The notes: generated by a model not told the origin, from the letters alone. A stretch of 6,339 nucleotides of DNA from Syntrophobacterales bacterium (GCA_030613915.1 JAUWKY010000147.1:1-6339); one strand, 5' to 3'; positions 1 through 5,847 are shown, numbered from the stretch's first letter. A program made the numbers and translations.

Positions 1-11
1 TGTGGCTGCGG

Positions 12-40
12 TTGACTCGATTGCTGTGAAAAGAGATAAT
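12..40 (+). promoter_or_regulatory. Sigma70-type promoter of the MltC-like gene
   Basis: A TTGACT -35 box at 12-17 is followed by a 17-base spacer and a GATAAT -10 box at 35-40. These differ from the sigma70 consensus by one base each and have the ideal spacing. Transcription would begin near 47, giving a leader of about 30 bases that contains the Shine-Dalgarno AGGAGGT at 66-72. I see no operator-like palindrome over it, which suggests fairly constitutive expression; that last point is inference. Confidence 0.75.
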
Positions 41-77
41 GCCTAAGATTTGAGACGGTATATGTAGGAGGTGGGTT

Positions 78-1211
78 ATGCGAAGGGTAATGGTAACATG
101 CCTGGCTACCGTTTTGCTCTTTACGGTCACCGTGGCCCTCGGTCAAAAAGATACATACACAGATGAACAGAAACTCCAACAGCAGCAATGGGAGGACCTT
201 ACTAAGGAAGGGGAGGACCTGTTTATTGAGACCGAGCAGGAGTGGAATCAAATGCTCCGGGAACAGCAGAGAGCCTGGGAGCGGATGGTGGCTGAGATCA
301 ACCGCATTTGGTTGGATAGCCTTACCACCACGAAAAAAGAGTGGGTAGATTACAGTGACCAGTATTCCACCCGTTCCTATGTGAACTTCGAAAAAGGGGA
401 TATGGTATTGGCTACCATGGTCAAAACCAGCGAAAGCCGAATATCCGAATTGAGCAAAGAGCGAATTAAGAGGCAACTGGCAAAAGTCCTCTCCTCTAAC
501 AATCCGTCGGGGCGTGATATTCTAGCCGGTCAAATCGCCGATAGCCGAGGCAAGCCGGTTACAAAACAGACACTGGACCGCTATCTCAATCGTGAAGTCT
601 TCCCCCGGCTGCAACGGGAACCGCAGCCCGTTGTGGGCAAGGACGGTGTGTCGCGCTACAAGCTTTCGGTTCCCATCAAGATGATCCCCAACCACACCAT
701 GGTACGGGCGCGACCTTACATCCCGGAAGTGAAACGGCAGGCACAAAGATTTCGTTTGCGTCCTGAGCTCGTCATGGCGGTAATTCACACGGAGTCCTAT
801 TTTGATCCCATGGCCCGCTCCCACGTTCCAGCCTATGGACTCATGCAACTGGTGCCCATCTATGGGGGCAGGGAGGCCTATCAGTATGTCTATGGAAGTG
901 ATCGCGTCCTTCCCGCCAACTACCTCTATCAACCCGCAAATAATATCGAATTGGGAGCAGCCTACCTCAATTTGCTGATCTATAAACATTTTGTCGCAGA
1001 AACCAACCCGGTGAAAAATCTCTATTTGTCAGTATGTGGTTATAACTGGGGCCCCACCTCCATTCAGCGAAAGATCATCCGTCGCTATCCCACCCAAAGT
1101 ATGGCTCCAGGGCAGCTCTACCAGGTGCTCCGACAGCGGACACCTCGAGAAACCAGCGACTATCTGCAACGGGTAACGCAAAGAATGGGCATGTATCAAC
1201 CGCTTTTCTAG
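78..1211 (+). CDS. mltC: MltC-like membrane/periplasmic murein lytic transglycosylase
   Basis: This enzyme is predicted to cleave the MurNAc-GlcNAc bond of peptidoglycan in the periplasm, forming 1,6-anhydro-MurNAc ends. The ATG start has AGGAGGT five bases upstream. Residues 1-22 look like a signal peptide ending near VALG; there is no usable lipobox (the only early Cys is residue 8), unlike E. coli MltC, which is a lipoprotein. Residues 28-90 are Q/E/K-rich and probably helical, with tryptophans at 56, 67, 78 and 89. Residues about 90-205 match the MltC N-terminal domain (DYSDQYSTRSYVNF at 91-104, IPNH at 203-206). The SLT domain follows from about 213: catalytic Glu239 in HTESYFDP, GLMQLVP at 254-260, NIELGAAYL at 289-297, and GYNWGP at 321-326 where most relatives have AYNxG. 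At 377 residues it is close to the E. coli length. The gene stands alone behind its own promoter and converges on the redox operon. Family is sure; physiological role is not. Confidence 0.9.
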   Translation: MRRVMVTCLATVLLFTVTVALGQKDTYTDEQKLQQQQWEDLTKEGEDLFIETEQEWNQMLREQQRAWERMVAEINRIWLDSLTTTKKEWVDYSDQYSTRSYVNFEKGDMVLATMVKTSESRISELSKERIKRQLAKVLSSNNPSGRDILAGQIADSRGKPVTKQTLDRYLNREVFPRLQREPQPVVGKDGVSRYKLSVPIKMIPNHTMVRARPYIPEVKRQAQRFRLRPELVMAVIHTESYFDPMARSHVPAYGLMQLVPIYGGREAYQYVYGSDRVLPANYLYQPANNIELGAAYLNLLIYKHFVAETNPVKNLYLSVCGYNWGPTSIQRKIIRRYPTQSMAPGQLYQVLRQRTPRETSDYLQRVTQRMGMYQPLF

Positions 1212-1241
1212 CCCGGTAGTTGTCATGATGATTAGCGGTTG
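1197..1241. repeat. Inverted repeat bracketing two convergent stop codons
   Basis: CAACCGCT at 1197-1204 is perfectly complementary to AGCGGTTG at 1234-1241, with a 29-base loop that contains the mltC stop (1209-1211) and abuts the stop of the HoxU-like gene (1232-1234). The arms lie inside the last codons of each gene. No U-tract follows on either strand, so it is not a standard intrinsic terminator. It may act as a weak shared hairpin at the convergent ends, or be chance. Confidence 0.4.
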
Positions 1242-1897
1242 GTTGTGGCCGCGTTGGTGTACTCAGGTTTGAGCACCAGGGCACCGGTGGGGCAAACGTT
1301 GGCGCAGGCACCGCAATGGTGACAGGGGACATCGGCCGGATCTCCACTAGCAAAAAAACCGATTACCGTGTCAAAACCTCGGTTGGCAAAAGTCAGAGGA
1401 TTGTGGCCATTTCTTTGCCGACAAACGTAAACGCACTTGCCGCAAAGCACACAGCGGAAAGGATAATAGGTGAAGAAAATGAGGTCTACTTCCTCCTCCA
1501 CATCCCGCTCTAGGCGCTCCAAGGGCCGCGGATTCAAACCGACCTCGAGGTGCTTGGCGGTGCGGATCAGCTGGCAACCATCTTTGGCTGGACAGACCTT
1601 GGGCTGGCAATGGTGCGCAGACATGAGAAGCTTGAAGGCCATACGTTGAAGGCGTCTCACCGACGGGGTGGCTGTTCTTACCACCAAACCCTGGCGAACT
1701 TTTTCCGTACACGAGGTCACCGGGCGGTCAAGACCGTCGATCTCCACAAAGCACAACCTGCAGGAGGCGTGGGGATGCTCCCGTGTCTTGATAAAACACA
1801 TATTGGGAATAAAGATGGAGTTCTCGAGACACGCCTGGAGAACGGATTTTCCCTCTTCCACCTTGATTTTTTTGTCGTCGACTATCAGATTGACCAT
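1232..1897 (-). CDS. HoxU/NuoG-N-like Fe-S subunit of an NAD(P)-linked redox complex
   Basis: This 221-residue protein is predicted to relay electrons from the flavin subunit to a catalytic partner in the cytoplasm. It has three parts: a plant-type [2Fe-2S] domain with Cys34, 46, 49 and 63; a NuoG-type His/Cys segment around residues 95-108; and two [4Fe-4S] ferredoxin motifs, Cys149/152/155/159 and Cys192/195/198/202, the latter ending in CPTGAL. It stops where HydA hydrogenases would continue into the H-cluster domain, so it matches the short HoxU form. In the His/Cys segment, His95, Cys102 and Cys108 sit at canonical spacing but the remaining Cys is at 97 rather than 99. I chose ATG 1897 because MVNLIVDDKKIKVEEG is the normal family N-terminus; an in-frame GTG at 1927 would add ten residues, and neither has a strong Shine-Dalgarno. 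It is the last gene of the operon, 74 bases after the NuoF-like gene. The stop is TAA. Confidence 0.85.
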   Translation of the reverse strand: MVNLIVDDKKIKVEEGKSVLQACLENSIFIPNMCFIKTREHPHASCRLCFVEIDGLDRPVTSCTEKVRQGLVVRTATPSVRRLQRMAFKLLMSAHHCQPKVCPAKDGCQLIRTAKHLEVGLNPRPLERLERDVEEEVDLIFFTYYPFRCVLCGKCVYVCRQRNGHNPLTFANRGFDTVIGFFASGDPADVPCHHCGACANVCPTGALVLKPEYTNAATTNR

Positions 1898-1971
1898 AGT
1901 TACTTTTGCTTTAACGTGATTCGGCACACTCGTTCAGTGGCGATGGAGGTGACCTTTGATCAGTCGCTTGC

Positions 1972-3900
1972 CTATTTCTTCTCAGGAGATCGCTCGATAA
2001 TGGGGGCTAGTTCAGGCGGCGAAACCTTTTCCAGCGCGTCGTATTCCGGAGGACAGACCACCATACATTCCCCGCATTTGACACATAACTCTTGGTCGAT
2101 CGCCTTCTTTCTTCCCGTGGTTGTGAAAATGGCCTCCACCGGGCAGCAGCCCACACAGACGTCACATCCCCGGGCGCACTTTTCCAGGTCGATGTAAAAG
2201 GCGGTGAGGGCGCGACACTTCAGGGCCGGACACCGCTTTTCTCTAACGTGGGCCTCGTATTCGTCCAGGAAATACTTGAGGGAAGTGAGCACCGGATTGG
2301 GTGCGGTTTTCCCCAGGCCACAAAGCGAACCGCTTTTAATATCCTTGCTCAGCGTTTCCAGAAGCCCCAGGTCTTCCTCCCTCCCTTCGCCTTTGGTGAT
2401 GCGGTCCAATATATTAAGAAGATGGCGGGTCCCTATTCTGCAAAAAGTACATTTGCCACATGATTCCTTTTGGGTGAAGTCGAGGAAATACCGGGAGACA
2501 TCAACCATGCAGCTGTTTTCGTCCATCACCACCATGCCGCCGGACCCCATCATCGCTCCTGCCTCGGTCAGCGAATCGAAATCGATGGGGGTGTCGAGAA
2601 AACTTTCTGGCAAACAGCCTCCGGAAGGCCCGCCGATTTGCACGGCTTTGAAGCTTTTTTTCTTGGGAATTCCACCGCAGACGTCAAAGATGAGCGTTCG
2701 GAGGCTCGTTCCCATGGCAATTTCAACCAACCCTGGGTGAATGACGTTGCCGACCACAGAGAAAATGGCGGTGCCGGGACTTTTCTCGGTACCAATGCTG
2801 CGAAACCATTCTGCTCCCCTATTAATAATGGAGGGCACGCAAGAGAGGGTCTTAACGTTATTTACTACGGTGGGTCTTTCCCAAAGACCTTTTTCCACCG
2901 GATACGGCGGACGGTGCTGAGGCATGCCACGCTTCCCTTCGATGGAGTGGATAAGCGCGGTTTCCTCACCGCAAACAAAAGCCCCGGAGCCCTGGAAGAC
3001 TATGACCTCAAGATTGAACGATGTACCCAAGATGGAGGATCCAAGCAGAGAAAGTTGTTCACCGCTCTTGATAGCTTGTTGAATTGTCTTTACGGCAAGG
3101 GGATATTCCGCCCTGACGTAAACATGGGCCTGGTTTGCCCCTATGGCGTAAGCACAGATCGCCAGACCTTCCAGCAGCTGGTGAGGGTTACTTTCAAGAA
3201 TGGTGCGATCCATGTAGGCGCCGGGGTCCCCTTCGTCTGCGTTGCAGATGACAATTTTTTCACCCGGGCCGGCACCTCTTGCCAGTCTCCACTTACGACC
3301 GGCGGGAAAGCCGGCACCGCCTCTGCCCCTCAGTCCCGAGGTTTCAATTTCAGCAATCACTTCTTCGGGAGCAGAACCCAGAGCCTTAACCAACCCTCCA
3401 TACCCTCCCTCGGCAACGGATTGATAGATATCATTAGGATCGATACGACCGCACTGTTCCATTACCAGTCGTTGTTCCAGATTGAAGCGCGGAAAGTCCA
3501 TCACCGCGGGGATCAAGTCGTTTTCCTCGGTGGCGCCAAGGACGTATTTGAAAACAGGATCACCCTTCTCTAGGTAAGATTTTACCAGGACCTGCGCTCT
3601 GGCAGCGCTAACCTGGTGATAACAGATGGGGGGAAGCCCGGAGGTGGGATGGTCGATCACCACCAGAGGTTCAGCATAGCAATGGCCAAGACAGCCAACG
3701 GGAACGATCCGGGCCTCAATAGACTTATGGGAGAGAGCTTCTTCGAAGGCCTGTTTGGTCTCGGCCGCCCCTGAGGCCAGGCCACAGGTGGACATGACGA
3801 TATAAATTGTGGGAATACCGTCAGTTTTTTTCTCCTCAGTCCGCCGTGTCGCTTCCCGTAGGATGGGTGCAAAACGTTTTTTAATATCGACCCTACTCAC
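1972..3900 (-). CDS. nuoF: NuoF/HydB-like NAD(P)H-binding flavin Fe-S subunit
   Basis: This is the diaphorase subunit: it should bind FMN and NAD(P)(H) and pass electrons to several Fe-S clusters. Its 642 residues have the HydB/HndC-type order. A thioredoxin-like [2Fe-2S] domain covers about 25-110 (Cys39, Cys70, Cys74). The FMN/NADH domain holds GLRGRGGAGFPAGRKW at 189-204, NADEGDPGA at 221-229 and CGEE at 310-313. An SLBB region lies near 381-411. A NuoF-type [4Fe-4S] site uses Cys481, 484, 487 and 527. Two C-terminal ferredoxin motifs follow, Cys575/579/582/586 and Cys606/609/612/616. I chose the GTG at 3900, whose reading frame overlaps the end of the NuoE-like gene by eight bases (GTGAGTAG), implying translational coupling. 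The frame stays open back to a TTG at 4011, but those 37 extra residues lie in coding sequence of the upstream gene and resemble nothing in the family. Oddities: the first Cys of the thioredoxin-like site is replaced by Ile34, and the first ferredoxin motif has one extra residue. Cofactor preference (NAD or NADP) cannot be read here. Confidence 0.92.
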   Translation of the reverse strand: MSRVDIKKRFAPILREATRRTEEKKTDGIPTIYIVMSTCGLASGAAETKQAFEEALSHKSIEARIVPVGCLGHCYAEPLVVIDHPTSGLPPICYHQVSAARAQVLVKSYLEKGDPVFKYVLGATEENDLIPAVMDFPRFNLEQRLVMEQCGRIDPNDIYQSVAEGGYGGLVKALGSAPEEVIAEIETSGLRGRGGAGFPAGRKWRLARGAGPGEKIVICNADEGDPGAYMDRTILESNPHQLLEGLAICAYAIGANQAHVYVRAEYPLAVKTIQQAIKSGEQLSLLGSSILGTSFNLEVIVFQGSGAFVCGEETALIHSIEGKRGMPQHRPPYPVEKGLWERPTVVNNVKTLSCVPSIINRGAEWFRSIGTEKSPGTAIFSVVGNVIHPGLVEIAMGTSLRTLIFDVCGGIPKKKSFKAVQIGGPSGGCLPESFLDTPIDFDSLTEAGAMMGSGGMVVMDENSCMVDVSRYFLDFTQKESCGKCTFCRIGTRHLLNILDRITKGEGREEDLGLLETLSKDIKSGSLCGLGKTAPNPVLTSLKYFLDEYEAHVREKRCPALKCRALTAFYIDLEKCARGCDVCVGCCPVEAIFTTTGRKKAIDQELCVKCGECMVVCPPEYDALEKVSPPELAPIIERSPEKK

Positions 3901-4429
3901 CGGATTCCCTTTCCGCTTTTTCCCGTTCCTGGCGTTCTCTTTCAACCTGAAATTGCACGAAAATGCCCTCGACTCTACTTGGCTGGATGTGGCCTTCGAC
4001 GGTATCGTCAATTACAGCAACGGGGGCCAAGGCACAGCATCCCACGCAGGCTACCCTTTCGATGCTGTACTCACGATCAGGGGTGGTTTCCCCGTCCTTT
4101 ATCCCCAACTTACGTACAAAATTCTCCAGAATGATGTCCCCGCCGGCCACGTGGCAAGCGGTACCCAGGCAAACTTTGAACTGGTGCTTGCCGGGCGGGT
4201 GAAAGCGAAACTGGTTGTAAAAAGTGGCAACCCCATAAACCTCGCTGGGAGAGATGGACAGGTGCTCTGCAACCATCTCCATGGCAGCCCCGGACAGGTA
4301 GGCATGCTTCTCTTGGATAGACTGGAGAATGGGAATGAGGTTTCCTCTAGACTTTTCGAAATGAGGCAGCATGGCCGTTATCTCTTCGACCCTTGCTCTT
4401 TCTTCACCATCCAATTCGGGAGTTGTCAT
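3893..4429 (-). CDS. nuoE: NuoE/HydC-like thioredoxin-fold [2Fe-2S] subunit
   Basis: This 178-residue protein is the small [2Fe-2S] partner of the flavin subunit, as in complex I NuoE, HoxE and HydC. An N-terminal helical bundle (about 8-75) carries the family signature around SPSEVYGVATFYNQF (60-74). The thioredoxin-like domain binds the cluster through Cys87 and Cys92 (CLGTAC, Cx4C) and Cys128 and Cys132 (CVGCC, Cx3C), all four present. The tail from about 159 is very rich in Arg and Glu and probably a helix. The ATG at 4429 is chosen because GGAG stands five bases upstream and the product starts like relatives; in-frame alternatives are ATG 4462 and TTG 4474, both with poor ribosome sites. 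It is the first gene of the operon, and its stop overlaps the GTG of the NuoF-like gene. Confidence 0.92.
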   Translation of the reverse strand: MTTPELDGEERARVEEITAMLPHFEKSRGNLIPILQSIQEKHAYLSGAAMEMVAEHLSISPSEVYGVATFYNQFRFHPPGKHQFKVCLGTACHVAGGDIILENFVRKLGIKDGETTPDREYSIERVACVGCCALAPVAVIDDTVEGHIQPSRVEGIFVQFQVERERQEREKAERESGE

Positions 4430-4434
4430 GCACG

Positions 4435-4438
4435 CTCC
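4435..4438 (-). promoter_or_regulatory. Ribosome binding site deciding the NuoE-like start
   Basis: Read on the minus strand, ACGGAGCGTGC precedes ATG 4429, placing GGAG five bases from the start codon. The upstream in-frame candidates (ATG 4462, TTG 4474) have only weak purine stretches, so this site favours the 178-residue form. Confidence 0.6.
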
Positions 4439-4501
4439 GTCAACGCAATCTGCCTTTAACATCTTGAAGCTCAAATTTCAAGCCAGACAATTTACCTCTT
4501 T

Positions 4502-4531
4502 ATCTTAGCAAATGGGTTCTATGTTTGAAAA
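4502..4531 (-). promoter_or_regulatory. Candidate promoter of the NuoE-NuoF-HoxU operon
   Basis: On the minus strand a TAAGAT -10-like box (4507-4502) lies 18 bases after a TTTTCA -35-like box (4531-4526). The -35 match is only partial. It is the best sigma70-like candidate in the gap before the operon and would give a leader of about 65 bases to ATG 4429. Weak evidence; the operon could also be read through from pilP. Confidence 0.3.
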
Positions 4532-4671
4532 TATGAGAGTTTTTTCATCTGACCTTCGAAAAACATTTCCAACTCTTTGCAGGGTCGTGTAGTAACGGAA
4601 AATAGAGTTCCATCAGGGTCATACTCCAGCAAAGGTGCAACGGTGGGCGCAAGCACCATGTATGTTTGCAT
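4519..4671 (-). CDS. Possible small protein of 50 residues, unrecognised
   Basis: On the minus strand an ATG at 4671 opens a 50-codon frame ending in TAG at 4521-4519. It begins MQTYMVLAPTVAPLLEYDPD and ends with KKLSYFQT. The same frame is open without interruption back to the pilP stop codon, 82 codons in all, and the upstream part also reads like ordinary protein (for example AALPICRAKKHIPNP). No ATG, GTG or TTG lies upstream of 4671 in that frame and no Shine-Dalgarno precedes 4671. It may be a real small gene, the 3' remnant of a decayed gene, or chance. It accounts for half of the 338-base gap between pilP and the NuoE-like gene. I do not recognise the family. Confidence 0.35.
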   Translation of the reverse strand: MQTYMVLAPTVAPLLEYDPDGTLFSVTTRPCKELEMFFEGQMKKLSYFQT

Positions 4672-4767
4672 GGGTTCACAGTTGGTGGGGTTTGGAATAT
4701 GCTTCTTGGCGCGGCAGATAGGGAGAGCTGCTCTGCTTGTTAATCCTAAACTTTTGCCTTGGCCGAG

Positions 4768-5583
4768 CTATTGTTCAGATTCAACTTTTTTCAATTTGAG
4801 GACTACTTCGTTTGGTTCCAGACGACCTTTTCCAGGGTCTCGTCTGTACTCCTCAACTATTATTCTATCTTGATATATCTTTTTGACGATGCCGTCATGT
4901 TGACCCACATAGGTGCCCTCTTGGACCACGTAACCCTTACCAGTTGCATCTTCCACCAATGCTTTGCTGCCAAGCTGACCCCAAATGATTGCTTTGAGGC
5001 CAGCCTCGATCTCACTCAGGGGCATTTTTTGCAAAGGCGTAAGCTGACGACGGACTACCTTGGGAGCTGTTTCCTCCTGGATCGCGGTCGCCAGGATAAA
5101 AGATTTGAACGGATCCGGCTTGCCAGTGGGATCATATTTCCAACCGGTTTCGGTGGTGGCGAGCTTGCTGGAAGGAGCGCCGGATGCAGAACCTGAAGTG
5201 GTAGCTCCCGGTTGTGGTTGAGTTCCCGGCCCCGTGGCAACCTTTATTGGACCGCGCTTAGACGGCAGGCTGAATCTGTAAGACTTATTGCCCGCGTAGG
5301 TGTATTGTACATTTCTCTTAAGGGCCTGCTTGTAGGTTTTTGCATCCAGGTATTTTCCCTGCAATTTATCGAAGCTGCGGGGCGCGGCTCCATTATCCTG
5401 CATAAATTTCCTGATAGCCTTGCGGACTTTGGATTTCAGCTCAAAGTCAGGATCGATCCGAGCAACGTCCACCGCCGCTCCCGTCGGCTTGGCCGCTTTT
5501 TCAATTCTCTGGCTATAGTAAATATAGACGCCCACCAACAGTAAAAGAACTACAACGAGACCAATGGTTTTTTTCTCTTTCAT
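4768..5583 (-). CDS. pilP: PilP-family type IV pilus alignment protein with TM anchor and extra N-terminal domain
   Basis: PilP links the inner-membrane PilM/N/O complex to the PilQ secretin in type IV pilus machines. The C-terminal 125 residues carry the family features: YDPTGKPDPFKSF at 150-162, LTPLQKMPLSEIEAGLKAIIWG-like segment from 181, ALVEDATGKGYVVQEGTYVG at 208-227, and IIVEE at 241-245. The front is unusual. Residues 7-23 form a hydrophobic membrane helix after MKEKK, and there is no cysteine anywhere in the protein, so it cannot be the usual lipoprotein. Residues 45-107 resemble the soluble part of a pseudopilin: a helix, then FMQDNGAAPRSFDKLQGKYL and YTYAGNKSYRFSL. A Pro/Gly/Ser/Thr-rich linker (111-146) joins the two halves. 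At 271 residues it is well above the roughly 170-180 usual for PilP. ATG 5583 is preceded by AGGGGA five bases away. Neighbours are a prepilin upstream; pilM, pilN, pilO and pilQ are not in the window. Confidence 0.85.
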   Translation of the reverse strand: MKEKKTIGLVVVLLLLVGVYIYYSQRIEKAAKPTGAAVDVARIDPDFELKSKVRKAIRKFMQDNGAAPRSFDKLQGKYLDAKTYKQALKRNVQYTYAGNKSYRFSLPSKRGPIKVATGPGTQPQPGATTSGSASGAPSSKLATTETGWKYDPTGKPDPFKSFILATAIQEETAPKVVRRQLTPLQKMPLSEIEAGLKAIIWGQLGSKALVEDATGKGYVVQEGTYVGQHDGIVKKIYQDRIIVEEYRRDPGKGRLEPNEVVLKLKKVESEQ

Positions 5584-5631
5584 GCCGTTCCCCTAGGCTA
5601 TGGACTATTCAGTTAAGGCAAGAATGGGTTG

Positions 5632-5660
5632 TATATATCGTAGATGCAAAAATTATGCAA
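5632..5660 (-). promoter_or_regulatory. Sigma70-type promoter of pilP
   Basis: Read on the minus strand, TTGCAT (5660-5655) is followed by exactly 17 bases and TATATA (5637-5632). Transcription would begin near 5625, about 40 bases before ATG 5583. It indicates that pilP can be transcribed separately from the prepilin gene upstream. The -35 box is part of a TTGCAT direct repeat, described separately. Confidence 0.6.
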
Positions 5661-5668
5661 GTCATGCA
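5644..5668. repeat. Three TGCAT repeats at about one helical turn
   Basis: On the plus strand ATGCA occurs at 5644-5648, 5655-5659 and 5664-5668 (minus strand TGCAT). Two copies are the longer TTGCAT with an 11-base period, and one of them is the -35 box of the pilP promoter. The spacing of 11 and 9 bases would place them on the same face of the helix, as in sites for a dimeric regulator. No regulator is identifiable and such a short word may recur by chance. Confidence 0.3.
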
Positions 5669-5847
5669 GGCACGTTATCAAGAAATACGCAGTGAGATCG
5701 GATGCGGGGCCAAGATTTAGGCTTAATGGAAGGGAATAAGCAAAAAAGGTCTCGGCTTACAGAAAGGCAATTTTTTTTGGTCCATTGCGATTTTCAGAAC
5801 ATAGGCGGATGGCAATTGATGCACATTACTCTACCGACGAGAACATA

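Noticed and set aside
522..989. Open frame of 155 codons antisense to mltC
   Set aside because: It runs opposite the MltC N-terminal and SLT domains and shows no family features of its own.
1550..2197. Open frame of 215 codons on the plus strand
   Set aside because: It is antisense to the HoxU-like gene and the end of the NuoF-like gene, with no family features.
2470..3573. Open frame of 367 codons on the plus strand
   Set aside because: It lies antisense to the NuoF-like gene, whose motifs are unmistakable; the plus-strand translation has no recognisable domain and is a codon-usage shadow.
3901..4011. Longer NuoF-like start at TTG 4011
   Set aside because: It would overlap the NuoE-like gene by 119 bases with a basic, family-unlike N-terminus; GTG 3900 fits the usual domain start and operon spacing.
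4440..4490. 16-codon leader frame (TTG 4490, AGAGG upstream) ending just before the NuoE-like gene
   Set aside because: The start is TTG, the peptide has no run of a regulatory amino acid, and no attenuator hairpin is visible.
4460..4490. Possible sigma54 promoter before the NuoE-like gene (TGGCTTG...TTTGAGC)
   Set aside because: The GG to GC spacing is 12 bases instead of 10 and the -24 element is poor.
4768..4770. Pyrrolysine readthrough of the pilP TAG
   Set aside because: TAG ends most genes in this window and no PYLIS-like structure or Pyl-dependent gene is seen, so a plain stop is far more likely.
5735..5780. Possible terminator after the prepilin gene, from the T-run on the minus strand near 5741-5746
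   Set aside because: No inverted repeat precedes the T-run; the other A/T run at 5771-5778 has the wrong strand polarity.
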